Source of the DNA: Amphirosellinia nigrospora
Taxonomy: Eukaryota; Ascomycota; Sordariomycetes; Xylariales; Xylariaceae
Direction of reading: 5' to 3'
Length of the DNA: 64,000 nt
Assembly (NCBI GenBank): GCA_004123355.1
Contig: SCHM01000003.1
Location: 6,157,058 to 6,221,057, forward strand
Shown: one piece after another, positions 1 to 10,075 of the stretch
Numbering within the stretch: position 1 is the first letter of the stretch
Layout: every line of letters starts with the position of its first letter
Notes under the pieces: generated by a model
Database searches by the model: none
What the model saw: the letters and a program-made list of their open reading frames with translations, nothing else
What the model was told of the DNA's origin: nothing
Translations under genes and position numbers: made by a program

Positions 1-923
1 GAACATGTCAAGTTCCAATGTCTCTTTCATCAAGAAACAGCGCAGAATCGTAGACCTAGTTAAAGAACCAGGTGAACCCACAATCGACACTTCCTCCTCA
101 ATCAATTTACAACTCGTCTAATCAATATCAAGATACCCAGTCCATGCCTAAAACCACTAACATCTTGCAGCCACTAGTCTCTCCTCGCAGAATTTATGAT
201 TAGGCATCAATATCCATTTTCGATAAGTTATCAGGTGTCGCCGTATGGCCTTTAAGCTCTCAACCACGTGTTGGCTGATGTTCGTGGTATAAAACAGTCC
301 GGGTCAGAAATTGGTTGCCATGCCGGTGGAGTAACCTAATCAGGTTTCCGACAAGCTTAGTCAATTGCAAGCCGCCGGGTCCGGACCCCACGCGACCGAG
401 ATCGGGTGGCACGGTATGAAGAGTCATAGAGTAGGTATAAGCTAAAAGAATCTGCAGCAAGACTCCTTTGAGATGCCCCGGCGAGCTCGGGGGAGCTACG
501 GCCGCACGGCTATTCATTGTAGTCGCGATGGTGTCAATTTATACCTCGGTGGGCGACATATTACACCCTACTCATTACTAAGTAACCGCGCGTTAGATTG
601 ATACCCGGTAGCTGCGAGCTCGCCGTTCATATGACCAAAAGACCAACTAGCTCCTATCAGGTCTCCACAGCTCGACGTGGAATTCGACACACGAGCAAGC
701 GTCTTGGCCGCACTCCATAACCCCACGGTATGCCGCAGCGGATATTTAAACCTGAGCCGGAGTGTTATCTCTCCTCGTGAATTGACCATGCCGCTTAGAA
801 TTGGCCTTGAGGTTGCTTCACCCCTAATCTCCAGCTAGGGTGTCTAAGTCATACTTCAACTAGTTTCTGTTCTGATCTGTCAAGGTTATTCCTCGTCAGA
901 AAAGCACTCCAGATAATATCACA
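1..923. other. intergenic, no gene recognised
   Basis: No coding stretch with homology or splice logic was recognised on either strand. The last hundred bases are the likely promoter and 5' leader of the phosphatase gene that starts at 924. Confidence 0.5.
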
Positions 924-1805
924 ATGGCGCCCATCATTCATTTAGTCCGTCACGCACAGGGCTACCACAATCTGAGTCTCGAGAATCAGTGGATACGGGA
1001 TCCGGACCTAACTGATCTCGGCAAAGAGCAATGCGAGGAGCTTTGCAAGAGCTTTCCCTACCACGACAAGATCACCCATCTAGTCGCTTCGCCAATCCGT
1101 CGAACCATCTTCACGTGCCAGTACTCTTTTGCGCCAGAAGTAAAGGCAGGGAAGAAGATAGTCGCTCTCCCGGACGCCCAGGAGGTTTCCCTCTATCCTT
1201 GCGATGTTGGCAGTGATCTTGAAAAACTAAAGAAGGAATTCGGCGATCTCGTCGACTTCCAATTCGTCACGGAGGACTGGAATAACAAGGCTCCTGACTC
1301 GAAATATTATCCGGACTCCAACAAGCTCGAGGCTAGAGCTCGTAGCACGAGATTTTGGCTCCGAAATCTAGTCAAGGATGCTGGTGATGATGCGCAGGTA
1401 GTCTTGGTCACGCATGGTGGTATTCTACACTTCATAACTGAGGACTGGTTAGGTATTGACCCTGGTAGAGGTAAGTTCTGCCCGCTAGCACACGAAGAGG
1501 AGATATGTATCTCCTTCAGTCACCCCCTCGTTTGCTTTATGCCGGCTGATAGTGGACTAGGTACCGGCTGGCACAATACCGAGTATCGGTCATATGAATT
1601 TGTGGACAAGACGGGGCAGGATCCAAACGCAAGCTTAGAAGAGCTTCCAGAGAGTCGCAGCCGCAGAAAGGGAACCGAGATCCCTTACACAGACGCCGAG
1701 CGTAGGGAAATGCGTGCCGCGTACGAGAACCATTTTTATGAGGAGGTTAAGGTTTGCCTGGATAAAATTGCTCAGAAGCAGAGCGACACCAATGGCAGCC
1801 AATGA
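924..1805 (+). CDS. histidine phosphatase superfamily (phosphoglycerate mutase-like) protein
   Basis: A 293-residue protein in one open exon with an ATG preceded by cacA. The N-terminus carries the superfamily signature RHAQGYHN (about residues 9-16), in which the His is the phospho-accepting residue. The arginine of SPIRRT (about 57) and the second catalytic histidine in VTHGG (about 166) are also present. This order (RH, R, E/D, H) is that of the cofactor-dependent phosphoglycerate mutase-like clan, and the length suits the fungal cytosolic branch that includes YOR283W- and PMU1-like phosphatases. The C-terminal 80 residues are charged and not recognised. It has no signal peptide or membrane segment. 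The substrate cannot be told from sequence; small phosphorylated metabolites are typical. It is one of the few genes here without a frame break. Confidence 0.85.
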   Translation: MAPIIHLVRHAQGYHNLSLENQWIRDPDLTDLGKEQCEELCKSFPYHDKITHLVASPIRRTIFTCQYSFAPEVKAGKKIVALPDAQEVSLYPCDVGSDLEKLKKEFGDLVDFQFVTEDWNNKAPDSKYYPDSNKLEARARSTRFWLRNLVKDAGDDAQVVLVTHGGILHFITEDWLGIDPGRGKFCPLAHEEEICISFSHPLVCFMPADSGLGTGWHNTEYRSYEFVDKTGQDPNASLEELPESRSRRKGTEIPYTDAERREMRAAYENHFYEEVKVCLDKIAQKQSDTNGSQ

Positions 1806-2464
1806 AGCTTTAGACTTTTAACGAAATTCCACTTGGATATCTAGACGATAGAAATATTAGATTAGATAGTAAAAAGACTAGAGGCGTTCGTAAATTTTCT
1901 CTGTCAAATATTGTTTTGGCTCGATATCAAAGCTTCTAGTGTTTCAATAGATGGACTTCCATGTATTTTTTCTAGTGACAAGTTTGAAGACTCGAATTTT
2001 ACGAACTGTACTTCTTTATTACTGGGTTTCAAACTTGGAATCATTATTGTGTTTGCCGTTTAGTACTTTCATCATATTGATTAATCTATCGTTTAGGGTA
2101 ACTTAATTTAATAACAGAGGCAACCTGTTTCATCTTCACCCCCTTCCTATATTTTTGTAATATAGGTATAAAGCCACTTTGAGTTATCCTGCGCCACTAG
2201 CTCCGCATAATATGTATTAAGAAAAAAAACCTTCGTTTTACTTAGTCGTATGTCCTTCACTATGAACAAAAGCATGTGTTAGTTATATTTACCACAATAT
2301 TTATACTGGCCATATTAGCCATACCGGCCAGTTGGGAGGAATTCATAGCAAACATTAATTCGGGCATATCACGGCTCCAAGTTTTTTTTATCTTAGTATT
2401 ATCGTGTGTCCTTTCACAGCCTGCACGACACGCCTGCCTTACAACATGCATATGGCATGGGTAA
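1806..2464. other. intergenic, convergent 3' regions
   Basis: An AT-rich stretch between the ends of the phosphatase gene (+) and the lectin-like gene (-). It holds only 3' flanks as far as can be seen. Confidence 0.5.
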
Positions 2465-4001
2465 CTACGATAGCTTATTCGAAACATCACCCCTGAAATA
2501 AAAGGTGTAAAAGTCAACTTGATCCATCTCGTACTCCTGAATCACACCGTCCGAGATGCCGTAAAGGCGGGCATCGGCCGTCATCGCCACAGTTGAGAAC
2601 TCGGTTGCTGCAGGGATGCCGAGTAGCTTCAGGGGTTGCGCGCCGGCCCATAGATATTTCACGGGGTCGAAGTGGTTCCCATATGCCGTCCCATTCGTGT
2701 CTCCGAGGCCGACGAGCAGCACGTGCTTGCGGTCGTCAAACGCCGCCGCCGCCAAAGTTTGGAGAGTCGAGTTTTTAGGTGGCGGCATGCCCGTGATCAC
2801 TTTGCCTGTGTCCCATGTCAGCTCGTGGCGGTATTTCGGTCCCTGGCCCACGTACTCTTGTCCGTCCAGCTCCAATCCGCCTGGAAGTCCTGCCACGCCG
2901 TCGTCACCTGGCCCGCATCCTTATAGATGGCCCAAGCATAATCTGTGGCATTCAGGGAGACGGAGTCAGTGAAGGGTTCCAGAGCTTGCACCGACATCAG
3001 AGTGATCCCCGATGAAGGATCGATTCGCTCAACGACGATGCTAGGGTCCCAATTAGCTGTTGAATTCGCGACCATCAGTGCATTGTCCAGCTCATAAGTC
3101 AAGAAGATCTGGCCGTGGCCGCAGATAGTCTCATTCAGGCATCGCCGCCAAGTCGCCGCTAACTGGGAAGACTCCGCTATCTCAAGGGTGTGGTTCGTGT
3201 GAGGGCCGAGAATGCCCCAGCTCCAATCTGTGAGGTTGGGCGCATGGGTGATGATCTCGACCACGCTATTCCCTGGGCTTGCGAAATATAGGCGCAACTG
3301 ATTCACATCTAGATTGTCAAAATCTGTGGAATCCGACATAGCCACGGCTGCCAGCGGCGACTGGGACCGTATTGGCAATGCGCTATCGTCAAAGCGACTG
3401 CTGATGTTGATCTGGGTCCAGGATTCGTCTGTTTTGACATAGGCCAACAAGGATCCGTCGAATCCGTCCTGCGTAAATACAATTTGGTACTCAACATCGT
3501 TCACGGTCCAGTTTGCAGCGGCCAGGTTTTGTTTTGAGGCTTGCGTACCGCCTCGTCTATCTCCCAGTAGGCCACCAGTCACGCCTGCTACTACCGCAGC
3601 CACAAGCAGGCCAGCGGCGATCACAGTGACAATAACCATCGTCTTTCTGCGCCACATATTCGCCAAGGCTTGGCCTCGAGTCCCGTATGATCCTTCTCAG
3701 GAGGATGGTCGCCCCGAAGTTCCTCTCGATGGGTTATAGCTTCTGGGCATTCAATCGGAGAGACTAAGCCGGTGCTTCGCCAGTTGCCAGTCGAGCTGCT
3801 CTGGCCGAGGGTTGAATCCGGCGACGCTACGTTAGTGATAGTATGATCGATGGAATGCTTCCAGTGACCATAATCGACAGTTTCGAAGTGACCATAACTC
3901 AATTCTTTCTCGGTCCTATCAGGAGCGACTATCTTCGAGTTTGAAACTGAAGGGCTTGTCCAATGTGCATTCAAATCCCCATTCGATCCTCTTTGAGCCA
4001 T
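2465..4001 (-). CDS. single-pass membrane protein with lectin-like extracellular domain
   Basis: Starts at an ATG at 4001. A polar cytosolic segment of about 110 residues is followed by a hydrophobic helix rich in V/A/G (about 3640-3560), then a secreted-side domain of about 370 residues with repeated Trp/Tyr/Asp strands and several N-x-S/T sites. This layout (disordered tail, TM, beta-propeller) is common for fungal proteins annotated with a fucose-specific-lectin-type domain. That assignment is inference, because no sugar-binding residue set could be verified. Two frame breaks interrupt it: near 3645 just before the TM helix, and near 2883 where a GGG appears shortened to GG (DW then ELDGQEYVG in the next frame). 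Translation either side reads as one protein. No intron with good borders fits either break. Confidence 0.55.
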
Positions 4002-5004
4002 GGTTTTGACAAGGGGATGTGGCTGGGCTCAAGCTCAAGCGGGAGGCCTATACACACGTGGGGAATGATGTGGATATTTTGAAAATAATCAGTTTGCATA
4101 TCTGTGTCGCATATAGATAGAGCGGTTGTCTCGCGTTTGTACGTGTCATCAGCTTGAGTACGGCGGCTCATCATCTAATAAAGCATCTCAAGATGAGGCA
4201 TCTTGGCTCAGCCACTAGGTACCTTGATGCCTAGATACGAATGCATTTGTGATAGGTGGTCACAGGCTCTGAGCCACCGCCTCATGTTTGGAACTTCGGT
4301 GTAAAGCTTTAGTCGATAACCTCAGCTCTGTCAATTGGGCGATGGGCCACCCCTTGTAGAGAATGATGTCACGATGCATACATGGACGGAAATGCGCCAC
4401 CAATTGTACGATGCTCCTGCTAGATACGATATTCGAAAGGGGCTCTCTCGATCAACCTTGCACATATGTTGTCATATTTCAAGGTTAACTTGGCTGTGGT
4501 CTGGCCTTTATAAGGAAGGAAGAGTTCTATAATTACAGGTTTAAGATGTGTTAACTCAAAACACAGCCTTTTCCCAAGGATGCCAGAAATTCCAGTCCAG
4601 GAGGCTTCCATACCAACACTTCAACGTTTGTATGCACAATTTTAACAGTCATAAGTCAGTAGACTTAATGCTGTATCCGGCATTGATAGTGTACATATGT
4701 AGTGAAGACAATGTCCCGGTTTACTGGCCACCGGAACTGAATTTCTGAAGAGTTTCATATTGGCATATTTACAACATAGTGGTGCACTCCATCTCGGCCT
4801 AGGCCTCAGCCACTCCAAAGCAGTCAATACCAGCTCATACCAGATAGAAGTATCCAGAAGCCCGCCCCGCCATCGAGCTTCCACAGCCACGCGTCTCGAA
4901 GTATAACTAAACCTAAACTTGGTCCGAGGCTGGTACCAGTATAAATAAGCCTTTACGCCTACCCAACGAATACTATTTAAGAAAACTTACTTGTAGACTC
5001 CATT
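4002..5004. other. intergenic, no gene recognised
   Basis: Short open frames occur on both strands but none shows homology or codon bias. Contains AGGTACCT-type words near 4218. Confidence 0.45.
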
Positions 5005-5150
5005 GGCCGAGTCGGTCGGCCTAGCGGTACAAAACAGCGTTCACAGCGTCCACAGCGTCAAAGCGTTAGTATCATTACTCTATATCATTACCCTGTATCG
5101 CTAGGCACTGGGGGTTCGATTCCCTCGTTGGCCATTAATCTTTTTCTTTT
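5005..5150 (+). other. tRNA-like Pol III element, possibly a decayed or intron-bearing tRNA
   Basis: A perfect B-box GGTTCGATTCC lies at 5113-5123 inside a T-arm-like hairpin (GGGGG, loop, CCCTC). GTTGGCC plus A at 5127-5134 can pair with GGTCGGC at 5014-5020 as an acceptor stem, using wobble pairs. An A-box-like TGGCCGAGTCGGT begins at 5004. A T-rich run suited to Pol III termination follows at about 5140. No clean anticodon arm was found: the middle instead holds repeated AGCGT words and a CTAGCG/CGCTAG inverted repeat (5021-5026 and 5099-5104). It could be a tRNA with an unusual intron or a remnant. Confidence 0.35.
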
Positions 5151-5759
5151 ATTTCATCCATTTCTTTTTGATATCTCTACCTCTTCTTCTTCCTTTTTCT
5201 TGCTCTAACTTCTCCTTTTTATTTATTTATAAATGATTTATGTTGATTGTTCTTTACATTAAATGCGCCCATATCCTTAGGACTCAATAAACTAAAAAAT
5301 CTCATTTGCTGCATGTTAGTATAATTAGAAGCTGCTCGAGTAGCTGTTCGCTAAAAATGTATCTGGGGAAATGGAGGTGATACAATCCGAACGGCAGCTA
5401 ATGTGCTCATAGAGTAGGTAGAGTAGGTAGATAGCATGCAATATTTACAAATCAAGAAGCACACTTCCTAGGTTTTAAATAATGTGACCAAGAAACTATC
5501 AATCTTTTGACCAACATTGTCTTATACCCGCTAGCAACCCTTAAGAGTTATAGTTCTTTGCTTCTAAAGCATATATGCTCTACATCAAAGTTTACCAAAC
5601 TTAATCATTTGATAACAAGGAGAACAAACATCTACATAGTTTATGAAAACATGAGGACTTCGTGGACAGCAAAATACGAGGAGCTGGATGGCCTGCGGCT
5701 GCCTGCATGCCAGCTTAGAAATATAGAGACATAATTGGCGCGAATTTCTAGAATCGGAT
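5151..5759. other. intergenic with short tandem repeat
   Basis: AT-rich. A direct repeat of tagagtaggt-type units lies at 5411-5430. No coding region recognised. The region just upstream of 5760 is the flank of tRNA-Pro. Confidence 0.45.
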
Positions 5760-5849
5760 GGCCTCTTGGTCTAGTGGTATGATTCTCGCTTTGGGTCTAT
5801 TCAATCTCATGCATGCGAGAGGCCCCGGGTTCGAATCCCGGAGAGGCCC
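5760..5849 (+). tRNA. tRNA-Pro(TGG) with an 18-nt intron
   Basis: The acceptor stem GGCCTCT/AGAGGCC is fully paired. The D-arm TGGTCTAGTGGTATGA, anticodon stem CTCGC/GCGAG, loop TTTGGGT and T-arm CCGGGTTCGAATCCCGG are all intact. The intron sits after position 37, directly 3' of the anticodon TGG, as eukaryotic tRNA splicing requires (about 5797-5814). The discriminator base is C. A T4 run follows about 12 nt downstream as the likely Pol III terminator. Confidence 0.95.
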
Positions 5850-6936
5850 GTTTCAATCATTTTATTTTGTTGGTTTGATTTCTAAGTTTTGTAGACACCA
5901 ATAGGTATTTCATTGGCCTTTCTTTTAGGCTTATGTCCTACATACATGTGCGTGTGTAAACTAAGCAATTTAAGCCTGGTATCATATTGCAGACGGATGC
6001 GTGAAACAAAATAAACTTCAATATTTGCTGCCTGCTGCCACGATTACATTGAAGGGATTGATGTATCGTTTTGATTTGCGTCCAAGCCTGCGAGGTACAT
6101 GTTCATATCGTCTTATTTAGAGTTGATCGGGGCCCTTCTTGCTTATGGGATTAGCGAGTTAACGGCGTGACCGTCTGGGGGACTAGAAAGGGTTGGTTAT
6201 CTTAGGGATCATCAAGCCAAGCAACTTCGGCTATGATATCCCCATGCATACATCTATTACGCCTTGCTACGTGGATCTATTCTATGGTCTGCCGTCTAGA
6301 ACCAAACCGGCTTTGACTTGTGTGGCAAGTAGGCTATTTGAGAGATTAATTGGTTCTTACGCTGATGGCTATGCATGCACTCTATGGAATGGAAACTGAT
6401 CCCGCCTTATCTAGAAATATGAGAAGCGGTGGCAGTTTTAAATGTCATGGAATTCGGGCAGAGTTGATATGGAACTTGTGCCAGCAGCTTGCATGGTGGA
6501 TTAGACAACTGACTATACCATTTTGACATAGAATACCCCACTTGCGGCTTCGAGGCGAACCTCGATGACCCCAAAACCACGACAAGAGGGCATGTTGTGA
6601 GTGAATTGCTAGTTGGATTGCGAATTGCGATTTGCGTCCAACCAGGTTCCACATCATCCGGAACAAATATAACCATTCCTTGCCCTTTGCCATAAACTCT
6701 TCAGTAGATCATGATTTCGTAATGTATCGAGAAACAATGAAGTCCGCGGAGGGTTGGGAACGAGATCGTCACAAATGCTTTTTGATTCCGTTGCAGGATC
6801 CTGCAGGGCCGACTGGCTGATACCGGGTATCAATGAAGATGCATTTTTATAGCATTGCCTTTGTCACGAAACACTACTCGGTTATGTAGCTAGTTTCGCT
6901 CCCTATCCCTGACCGTTATGACCCATATGAAACCTT
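5850..6936. other. intergenic, no gene recognised
   Basis: Open frames on both strands between 6193 and 6820 show no recognisable protein. The 3' flank of RPS24 ends it. Confidence 0.45.
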
Positions 6937-7625
6937 TTACGAATCCTTCTTCGCCTTCTTGCCCTTTGTCTTCTCGGTACCGCGGAGTGTCTTCATACGG
7001 TTCTTGCGTTGCTTTCCTGGTGAGAGATTGAGTAAGGCAATTATTCCAAGGTGAGAGAAGGGCCAGCAGGGTCAACTTACTCTGCTGTCGGGATGCGCGC
7101 TCAGGCTTGGTGGCTAGGCCGTTACGGACGAGGTTGTGCTTGGCATCGAACTTCTTGCGGGCCTCAAGTGAATCGTAGATGCAGGCGAAGGCGGTGGTCT
7201 TGCCACCACCGAAGGCAGTGCGGAGGCCGAATACGCTGACCTGTTCGGGAGTCGCCTTGTAGAGGGTGGCGAGCTTCTGTTGGAGGCTGGCCTTGGAGAT
7301 ACCGGCCTGGTCGGGGTGGATGATGTCGCTAGAGAAGGCTACGTTAGGAACTCGCACTGCAGAAGAGGGGCGGTGTCGATGCTGATGCGGAGAGGACGCG
7401 GCTGGATGGGTTTGGGGTGTAGGTTTCTGTCGCTGTCGCCGCTGGTTTCGAGGCGAATATCAGGGTAGGGAAACTTACGCGACCATCTGCTTCTGCAATC
7501 CGAGATCTGTTAGCATCTCCAAAACTCCAAAACTCTAGAATTGGCGGCGGGAGGGGGCTACGAACGCGAGCAAGCAGGGGATTCCGCTGGAACTTGCGAG
7601 TACGGAGGGTGACAGAGTCGGCCAT
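6937..7625 (-). CDS. rps24: 40S ribosomal protein S24 (eS24)
   Basis: Four exons were resolved: 7566-7625, 7479-7492, 7081-7328 and 6937-7016, giving 133 residues, the normal length for eS24. The N-terminus [20 protein letters not shown], the core [21 protein letters not shown] and a lysine-rich tail ending KKAKKDS are diagnostic. eS24 sits on the small subunit body and is needed for 18S rRNA 3' processing. The second exon is only 14 nt (K-Q-M-V plus two bases) and is bounded by a good ttgcag acceptor and GTAAGT donor. It joins in phase to a tag acceptor at 7329-7331, giving QMVADIIHP, which matches the family. The first donor is GTTCGT, weaker than consensus. The early introns near the start codon are usual for fungal ribosomal protein genes. 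No frame break. Confidence 0.95.
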
Positions 7626-8180
7626 TTTCGCTGAGGTTGACTGGGAGCGACGAGGTTGATGTCGTGGGAATGGAAATTGGCTGCAGTTTGCAAAATCGTT
7701 TTTGATTTTTCGTGACGGCCGGAGATGTGTGTTGTAGAGGGGACGGTGGCACCTGGCTGCACCTGGGCATCGAGGCGAGGTGGCTCAGGAGGAGCTCGGA
7801 CCACTCAGCCCCTACATTTTTTTGTAGTGCCGCCGTGTACCCACTTTACCTCCGTTAACCCCACTATCTATACCTTTGTGTGCGGAAGAGTCCATTCATT
7901 CTACTGAAACTCCATTTTCGTTGCTCCACAGAAGCAAGTACATTAGTCTTGTGCTTTGAGTTAGATGTTGATGGGCCTCATGAATTTCCATTTATGTAGA
8001 AAAAGTGTGGTGCTTGATTGGACAATTCTAAAACATACAATAAGTACAATGTATGCATACCTAAAAACTCGACCTTCCGCGCGACCTACTTTGTCACAGT
8101 GTGATATTTTCAGTGGAGTGTAAAACCAGTTCCCTTTGGGAGAACTCTGGGATCCGATTATCCATCATTCCCATGATCTT
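7626..8180. other. RPS24 promoter region and flank
   Basis: The bases just above 7625 are the RPS24 leader on the minus strand. Pyrimidine-rich tracts on that strand fit a ribosomal-protein promoter. No gene seen. Confidence 0.4.
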
Positions 8181-9527
8181 CTAAGCATACGGTCGTCTAA
8201 CCACGGCGGCTATATCATCAGCTTTATCCCCTACATCATGTACCTGAACTCGCCTTTCGGCCTCGCCATCATACTCATGCATATCCTCATCCCACTTCAT
8301 ACGCTCCTTGAGCTCAATCTTATTGATACTTCTCCACATGAGACTTGCAAGCATCTCTGCTTGAGTTCGGAAGCTGTTGATGTGACTTTCCTTCTTCCGT
8401 CTTTGACGTCTCCTCATCAGCGAGGGTGGAGGGGTGGCGCCGTGTCATGTAGTAATAACATCTCGGGAATCTTTAGCGTTGACTGGCGTGGAGGAAATAC
8501 GAGCGGACTCCTCCTTGGGTGCTTAGAGGCATAAGCTGTTCTACCGCCTCCTCAGGCAGCCACGGCATATCTACCAAAGCGGACGAAGGAGGGATCGCGG
8601 ACTCATCGAAAGATGGAGGGATGAGCAAGCCCGGTGTGTGAAAGAAGAGACAGGAGCTAGCGAAGGGATCAAACAAGTCGTCGGCTTATTGAAGAGCTCA
8701 CTGACCATTTGCTTCAGCTCGTGAAAGTCGGGATCACCGGGAAGAGTGAGAATGTCTTCTAAAAAATTCCGCGGCAGCGTCTTAGGTAGCTTGTTGATGG
8801 GGTGATCCGGCAAGAACATGGTCCAATTATAGACACCATTATAGGCGACGCAACCCCTGACGGCCATGCGTTCGTGTGGATGAGTTTCGGTTAGAGCTAA
8901 CGAGCTTGCTAACGAGGCACCCAGATACGAGCCATAGACATATATGTCGCGACGTGCGCTGCGTGAGATTGTAGGGGCCAAGTTCTCAACGATCCACGTG
9001 TAGGCTTTTAGAGTATCGTGAATTGGTGCCGGCCAGCCTGGGTGAAACCGACGATGGACTGGCTCCTCACCATCCGAGGCTTTGTCATTTACATATTCCC
9101 CCTCAAAAGAATCTGTCCACCGATAATGAATGACAGCTGTCGCATGTCTGTGGGCGAATCTTGGCAACTGTGCCAAATCACTCTGAGGAGCGGCTGTAGG
9201 GAAAGGTGGAATGTAGACCAGCAACGGCTCTGATGATGAGACTTTGGACAGATTGTGCAGACTAATTACCAATGAGGAGTTTGCACTAGACAAAGCCGAA
9301 GTAGGGTTCAGATAGGCTTACTCTATTTTCACACTACCAGACGAGCCGACAGCCAGGTCTACCCGCTCCGCATTGTGAAAACTCGAGGCGAAGGTGCTCA
9401 GAGGTTTCGTTCCAAGTCTGAACTGAAGAGGCCGGACTGGAGACCTCGAGATGCTATTGACAAGCCATCTCATTGTCCCATGCAACGACGCCAGTAATAT
9501 ACAACAAGCGTCCAACTCTTGTAACAT
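8181..9527 (-). CDS. alpha/beta hydrolase fold protein
   Basis: ATG at 9527, with a second in-frame ATG at 9473. An intron (GTAAGC donor, ctag acceptor) joins exon 1 to the exon starting at 9285. The protein shows LLVYIPPFPTA (oxyanion-side strand), the nucleophile-elbow region YVYGSYLGASLASSLAL and the C-terminal strand LKIPEMLLLHD. The elbow reads G-S-Y-L-G, which resembles G-x-S-x-G, but the serine sits one position early (GSYLG), so catalysis is uncertain. The family in fungi includes esterase-like and Tgl/DUF-type hydrolases of unknown substrate. At least two single-base breaks are needed, near 8666 (ELFNK, then DDLFDPFASSCLFFHTPG in the next frame) and near 8525. The charged C-terminal 75 residues (8417-8181) are in a third frame and are the least certain part. 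Confidence 0.6.
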
Positions 9528-10075
9528 ATATCATGTTGTATGGGGAATGAAGAAAAAGATTGGACGTATGTTTTCCTGTTGTCTACCTGGAATGAAGTTA
9601 CCCAAGGGTTCTGATAGGACTCATGGCATTCTTTTAAGCGTGGAGCTCTTGTCTTTTTAACGCGTCAAGCGACTTGGTACCTAAGGTCCCACTATAAGCG
9701 CGAATCCAGGGCAAATTTCGGGGGGCCATGTAATGGAGCTGACTAACGCCAGCTCTAATGCCAAGCGACGTCATTGCAGGTGATATCTTGGCAACATCGC
9801 CCTCTAGCTTCCCTCTCCGCCTGCCTTTGTGATATAAATGTATTTCTACAGAATCTTCCGACCATCTACATTCTCTTGGCTTAAAGAAACTATGAGTCCC
9901 ATTCATGGCCTTTTCAATTCATCAAGAATAAATGGCAGCAAGGTAACTTGAATGAAATTGCAGTAACCGCATCTTATGCCGCACCTTTTGTGTATGCTTT
10001 GTCCACCGATTATCTCGACACTCGTTTTCCCATCTCACCTTTTGATTTGATCAACATTGGCAAAGATTCTGCGAG
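9528..10075. other. divergent promoter region
   Basis: Lies between the hydrolase gene (-) and the K+ channel gene (+). No coding potential recognised; a minus-strand open frame at 9634-9906 has no homology. Confidence 0.45.
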
